From Tetraselmis striata (lineage: Eukaryota; Chlorophyta; Chlorodendrophyceae; Chlorodendrales; Chlorodendraceae), in the NCBI GenBank assembly GCA_006384855.1, contig VCJN01001689.1, forward strand, positions 1 to 64,000: a stretch of 64,000 bases of DNA. Direction: 5' to 3'. Below, piece by piece: positions 59,590-64,000 of this stretch. Below the pieces are notes generated by a model that had not been told where the DNA came from, did no database searches, and saw nothing but the letters and a program-made list of their open reading frames with translations. Numbering within the stretch: the first letter of the stretch is position 1; each line of letters starts with the position of its first letter. Position numbers and translations under genes: made by a program.

Positions 59590-60176
59590 GTTTCTGAAAT
59601 GTGTAATAATTCCCATTATAATTATGTCTTGTCCCATGCACCGCTTAGCACTCTCATATGTAGTTATGCATCCTAGATTTTAATTGAGGGTTTCTGTGTG
59701 CAAGCGGGCGGGGCGCACTCAGACGCAACAACGTTAAGACATGTCAGAATGTTCTTTTACATATTGCATTATAGCATATGCAACATCATTACTATATGAT
59801 TATGCAAATAATTGGAGGAGGCTGTCTGTTTGCTGACACATTGATCGCTGTGTTAACTTCTATATATTCAGCGCATGGCAACTTGTCAGAAGATAATGGC
59901 AGTTGCTATAGTGTCAACTCACCACAGTCACATCAGATCGTGCGGTTGTGCCATGCGTCTCCACAGCCGGAAGCAACAATCTTATTAAACAAATGATGCA
60001 GTGTCTGGTAACATATTCATACATTAACACAATAATATGTAAATATCTCTCAAGCCGGTGCGCTGAATGCAAACATACAATATGGCATGCACATGAAATG
60101 CACCGACATGGATGAGCGCATGAGAACAGAAAAGAATTCAAATCCTATTATTACACAAAAAATTACACAAAAAGTC
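59590..60176. other. A+T-richer spacer, no gene
   Basis: Non-coding by appearance. It separates two convergent coding stretches inside the arm-bounded block. Confidence 0.45.
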
Positions 60177-61445
60177 CTATGCTGCCTCCTCCCCTTGCTG
60201 CTGCTGCTGTATGTAGAGCTCATGCTCTGCCAGCAGCTTCCTGTGAAGCTCCCCTGTGGCATCTACAACCCAAGCTAGGGGCAGCACCTCGCGCCGCGGC
60301 CGCTTCCCACTTCCGCGCGCCAGAATCTGCCAGGGCTCCATGCAACCTGTAATCTGGCCGCTAAGGTGTGGATGCATAGACCCAGCCCAACTAGCCCTCT
60401 CTGGCAGGAAACCGGGGTGGGGATGGGGGTGGGGAGGGGCAGTGAGGAAGGAGTACACACGCTGACCTAGCACCTGCTGGTAGCGTGCAGGATTCGCCAG
60501 CGCCGCCCGCTGGGCCTCTGTCAGCTCCATGCCCTGTACACTGAGGAGGTGGGTCAGATAGGCAAGATGGTAAAGTCACATACAGTCATGAGGTCAGGGC
60601 CAGGCAGGCGGTGGGCTCACCTCGTGGTTAGCAAAGGCGGGCAGGACCGGGACGCGGTTGTAGTCCAGCTTGGACAGGTCGCCGTCGGGGGGGTTGTGGT
60701 CCAGCCAGACAGGCGTGAGGCCCATCGGCAGCTGGTCGCCCTCTGGCCGCTAGATACCGGTGCGGAACTTCCACCGCACCTTCCCCAGGTCTCCGACTTG
60801 CTGGATCCAGGTGCCTACTAGGGGGCCGAGGATCTGTATCACGTCGCCGGTCCGGGGCACACGCGACGGAACTGGTCCTGCCCGAATTCCGGATCGATTG
60901 ACTGGCACGACGCCACCCCCGCTATCTGTCTGCACAGCCACACACATAGACCGTGACACGATAAGACAGAGGGTGGGCTATCCTGCGTCTATTCAGGCCC
61001 GGGGCGCTATTGGCGGGGGGTATTCTTACCTAGGGAGGAAAAAGGTGGCGGAGAAGGCCTTGTGGTTGATGACATGGCCCTCGCTGTCCCTCTTGACGTG
61101 ATGCTTCCACATGGGCCGCCCCTTGAAGCACGCCCCCCGCCACGGCTCAGCGACCAGCTCCGCCCTACTGGCCTCCGCCCACGCCGAGTACATCCGGCAC
61201 AGCTCAAAGAACGCGTCGAACTGCATACCCGGTACGGTTGCTTCGGCTGATAGGTTCGGAATTACGCGGGTCGCCCGAGAGTCGAGAGTCGCCCTCCACA
61301 GGGTAAGGGAGGTCAGTCGCGCGAAATGCTCCGGTCCCACGGTGACCCACGGCTGACCCCCCCGAAACGTGCGCCACTGCTGCCCTGGCTCCACAGGACC
61401 GAGCGATAGCGCATGTGGCTGGGACGGGGGCTGAGTCATCTTCAC
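60177..61445 (-). pseudogene. spliced unknown gene, apparently broken
   Basis: Exon-like minus-strand pieces: 61445-61033 (137 codons, WKHHVKRDSEGHVINHKAF), about 60,935-60621 (GDVIQILGPLVGTWIQQVGD and PVWLDHNPPDGDLSKLDYNR), 60533-about 60,462 (MELTEAQRAALANPARYQQV) and 60346-60177 (WQILARGSGKRPRREVLPLA, ending in a Gln/Glu/Ala tail). Splice borders from the second piece onward are GT/AG with matching phase. The second piece contains an in-frame TAG near 60,750, and the phase from the first to the second piece does not fit, so the gene looks damaged. I recognise no family. Its place inside the arm-bounded block suggests transposon cargo, but a captured host gene is equally possible. Confidence 0.5.
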
Positions 61446-62025
61446 CTATAGCTGTCAGATGCGCCGGGCGTGGTGGTGGACGGGTGGGGTGTGACTATGT
61501 GTCAGTGACTGCGACCGCCTGCGCTGGCGGCTCGCGAGTACCATTTGCGACTAGTACCGGTAGTCGCTAGCTCCATCACGACGTCAAAATTATATTGGCA
61601 TAACGCTTTCGATATTGCGCCTCTCTGCCGGTTGACCCGCGGCATATCGGTGGCATGAATTTAGTTCACTTTAAATGGCTTTGGCGCGTTAACGATCGGA
61701 GGTGCGAAACCCGCGGTTGGCTCTCGACTCTTTATTAGTATTAATTCTGCATAAATAGCATATGCGCATACGGCTAGGTACAGGGTGTCAGTAACATCAC
61801 TGGCACATAGTACACTGTGGCACGTATACACGAGGCGTACGCGCTGACGTGTAGGGCATATACCATTAGCGGGGACGCGTGGTATCCGAATACTTCCTTA
61901 GGTGCGAGGCCGCGCCGGCGGGTGACTAATGTGAGCATCGGGTACTCGTAAGGATTATTTAAAGGCGACGAGCCCCGTACACCTTAGCATTGTCTTCCAT
62001 TTTTGCAGCAGTATATATTTTGTAC
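61446..62025. other. no gene recognised
   Basis: Upstream side of the minus-strand unknown gene and spacer to the right arm. No motif seen. Confidence 0.45.
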
Positions 62026-62345
62026 GGGTTTGCATTACGAGGAATCGCTGTGTACCCGGAAACAACAGCATTACAAGATCAACACTACAAGCCGGCTAAA
62101 AGCGGCCCGCATCCCGCACCAGGCTCAACCTAAGAGGTAGGGGCACCTCCACAAATCCCTTGCGCGAAGCGCCGCTTAGTCTAACGCCAAAAGCACTATT
62201 ACCCGGAAACAACAATATTACAAGATCAACACTACAAGCCGGCTAAAAGCGGCCCGCATCCCGCACCAGGCTCAACCTAAGAGGTAGGGGCACCTCCACA
62301 AATCCCCGGCGCGAAGCGCCGCTTAGTGTGCAAATTGTGAGGATA
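62026..62345. repeat. right inverted arm, internally duplicated
   Basis: It begins ACGAGGAATCGCTGTGTA, the reverse complement of the inner end of the left arm. It then holds two direct units of about 155 bases (from about 62,052 and 62,207), each with CCCGGAAACAACA, ATTACAAGATCAACACTACA, AGCCGGCTAAAAGCGGCCCG and GCGAAGCGCCGCTTAGT. The units are nearly identical. Confidence 0.8.
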
Positions 62346-62719
62346 TATCCTATACCCTCACTAGCCCTAATCACCATGGCACAATAGGCGCGTAGCGCGC
62401 GCCCGTCAGATGACGGGCTGCTCCCGCGCCCTGCCGGCCGCATCGCGCCGCCTGATACATCAGGCACGGCGCTTGACGGCATGTAATCAGATCATACTCC
62501 ACCATCACCATAGCGGAATAGCACTGCAGCTCACCACCGCGCGCACATTCCCTCACACAAATGGTCATGTTGAAATTATAGAGGTTTGAGTTACACGGGG
62601 GCCAAGTACGGCGGGGATTTACTCGACGTAACACATATTTCGGCGAACGCTGCTAGGCACATACCAGGACCAGTCGCCGTAGCGTCATCGCCCTTCACCC
62701 CATGTACTGACGCCTAAAT
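62346..62719. other. G+C-rich spacer, no gene
   Basis: No gene is recognised. It has GCGCGCGCCCGTCAGATGAC and a GGCGCCTGATACATCAGGC-like short inverted repeat. It lies between the right arm and the next recognisable TSR1 intron piece. Confidence 0.45.
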
Positions 62720-63329
62720 GATTTGTTTCTTACTGTGAATCGGGTGATATTTTCGGTGATGTGCTTCAGCAAGTATCGATTGTAACGCGTACAATTAACG
62801 CGTTCTTAGATATCCTGCTTTAATAATGGTACGAGGATACAGGTACGATGTAAGGGGTGTACGTTCGATTCGGCTGTACAAAATTCCACTATTACTAGTA
62901 CGGCGCGGTGCATTTTAATCGTTAATACTACTTCGCCGCGCGCCGAGGGCACTCGTACAGTTATTTTCGGCCCCGGGACAGGACCTGATATTCATGCAGT
63001 GTATCCGACATTAAATGCTTCATTTCTTACGGTGAATCGGTGATATTCAGCAAATATATCGAATTTAGCGCGTACGGGTAACGCGTTCTTGGACATCGCG
63101 ACTTTTTCTTTGTATACGGAAACGGATGTGAGGGGTGTACGTGGTATATTTTTATGTACGGTACCAGTAGCATATTATATGTGCTACTACACGTGGTATC
63201 CCCGCTAGCGACTAGTACTTGCAAGGATTGCCTGGACTCGGGATTGCTTGTACTTTAGCGGTGGATTTTGTTAACAGCTCTTTTGTAGTCACTGGCTCAC
63301 ACACGTGCTGAGCAGAAGGGACTTGTCGT
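62720..63329 (+). pseudogene. displaced piece of the copied TSR1 intron 13
   Basis: Matches about 35,200-35,810 of intact TSR1 intron 13 (TTCTTACGGTGAATCGGTGA, CAGCAAGTATCGATT, AACGCGTTCTT) in the same order, with many differences. This shows that the 46-63 kb DNA sits inside intron 13 of the copy. Confidence 0.8.
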
Positions 63330-63508
63330 AACAAGTGTTGGAAATTCCGTGACTGGCCTTCAATTAGTCTTGCGAAATGCTTCGGCAATTTGCTTGATGA
63401 CTATAACGGAGCGTCGCCTACCCAGGGCTTTCCGTAACTGGATTGCTGCCTAAACGGCCGTCGTAGAGACGCTGCAAGGGTTTCACTGGTGCCAGTCCTG
63501 TCCCGGGG
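63330..63508 (-). repeat. repeat R, right copy (inverted)
   Basis: Reverse complement of 45,943-46,118, ending in GTCCTGTCCCGGGGG followed by an A run. It interrupts the copied intron between parts that are adjacent in intact TSR1 (about 35,810 and 35,830). Confidence 0.85.
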
Positions 63509-64000
63509 GCGGAAAAAAAAACAAAAAAACAAGAGTGGGAACTGCTTGTCATGCTTGCCACGGGTCAAAGTGTTGATGAAGAAAATAGCGAAACTATCGC
63601 TAATACTTAAGTTAAAGGTTGCATGCACTCCCGAATTGACTTGCTGTAAATACGGGATCTTATTTAATTTAGGTGCGTCGGCGCCCGCGGTACTTATACC
63701 ACACGAAGGGGGTTCCTGTATTAAGTGTCAGATATAAGGTTGCCTAAGCAATGTTTTCTCCCTGTGGCCGGTACCTCGTCTGCAGGTGTGCGCTCGTTTG
63801 CCTCGCAGCCCGTCTTCTCGCAGAACATCAGTGCTGACAAGCACAAGATGGAGCGCTTCATGCGTGCGGGTGAGTATATGATGACCTCCTGCTACCCGCC
63901 GCCCATCATCTGCTACCCGCAGGTGCGAGTGTTGGTCTTCAAGGCAACATGCCCCGATAGCTCGGGCATCAGCAGAAAGGCCCACTTGGCTGCAATGGGC
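63509..64000 (+). pseudogene. TSR1 second copy, end of intron 13 and exon 14
   Basis: Matches 35,830-36,300 of TSR1. The exon 14 copy starts at about 63,786 after GTCTGCAG and encodes [13 protein letters not shown] and [12 protein letters not shown], then has small length changes around the SCYPPPIICYPQ region relative to the intact [10 protein letters not shown]. It runs off the window, so exons 15-16 of the copy may lie beyond. Confidence 0.88.

Noticed and set aside
45943-63508. One 17.6-kb giant element with 180-bp terminal inverted repeats
   Set aside because: Pieces of the TSR1 intron in original order lie inside it, which fits separate insertions into an intron better than a single element.
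1-64000. tRNA, rRNA and CRISPR features
   Set aside because: By eye I found no tRNA B-box with a matching fold, no rRNA-like stretch and no regularly spaced short repeats; a tRNA scan would be decisive.

Overview
The window is nuclear DNA of a eukaryote. Genes are split by many short GT-AG introns with G+C-rich exons, and three multi-exon models keep reading-frame phase across their junctions. Gene content, a possible TGTAA polyadenylation signal after two genes and a chromodomain Ty3/gypsy element fit a green alga (chlorophyte or prasinophyte). That placement is inference; the species is not determined. Long poly(G)/poly(C) tracts (about 20 runs of 13 to 32 bases) are a striking local signature, mostly in introns.

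Layout: 1-3.4 kb holds no clear gene, only decayed coding-like sequence. At 3.45-5.79 kb (minus) is a spliced SAM-dependent methyltransferase-like gene. At 6.9-14.4 kb (plus) is an eight-exon amino acid/auxin permease (AAAP) transporter. It converges on a STE20/germinal-centre-III-like protein kinase at 16.17-20.66 kb (minus). From 20.7 to 28.4 kb there is repeat-rich DNA, with a tandemly duplicated unit (22.4-23.9 kb) and a possible tyrosine-recombinase element fossil (about 26-28 kb). At 28.6-36.9 kb (plus) is a complete 16-exon gene for the ribosome biogenesis factor TSR1 (827 residues by my model), with a small inverted-repeat DNA element in its intron 13. A single-exon Ser/Thr kinase follows at 37.5-38.5 kb (minus).

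From 40 kb to the window end lies a second, broken copy of TSR1. It lacks exons 1-2 and has several damaged splice sites and frames. Exons 8-11 are inverted, and its intron 13 is swollen from about 2.4 kb to about 18 kb. Inside that intron are three pieces of non-LTR (LINE) elements, two with clear target-site duplications, and a largely whole Ty3/gypsy element (48.2-54.7 kb) with LTRs and a methyltransferase-like NPPY segment. A further block at about 57.1-62.3 kb is framed by complex inverted arms and holds a 314-residue coiled-coil ORF, a 200-bp tandem repeat and a spliced unknown gene.

The working genes are housekeeping or signalling genes (40S ribosome assembly, amino acid transport, two kinases, one methyltransferase) with no evident operon-like relation. 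The second half is mainly a record of segmental duplication, inversion and nested transposition.
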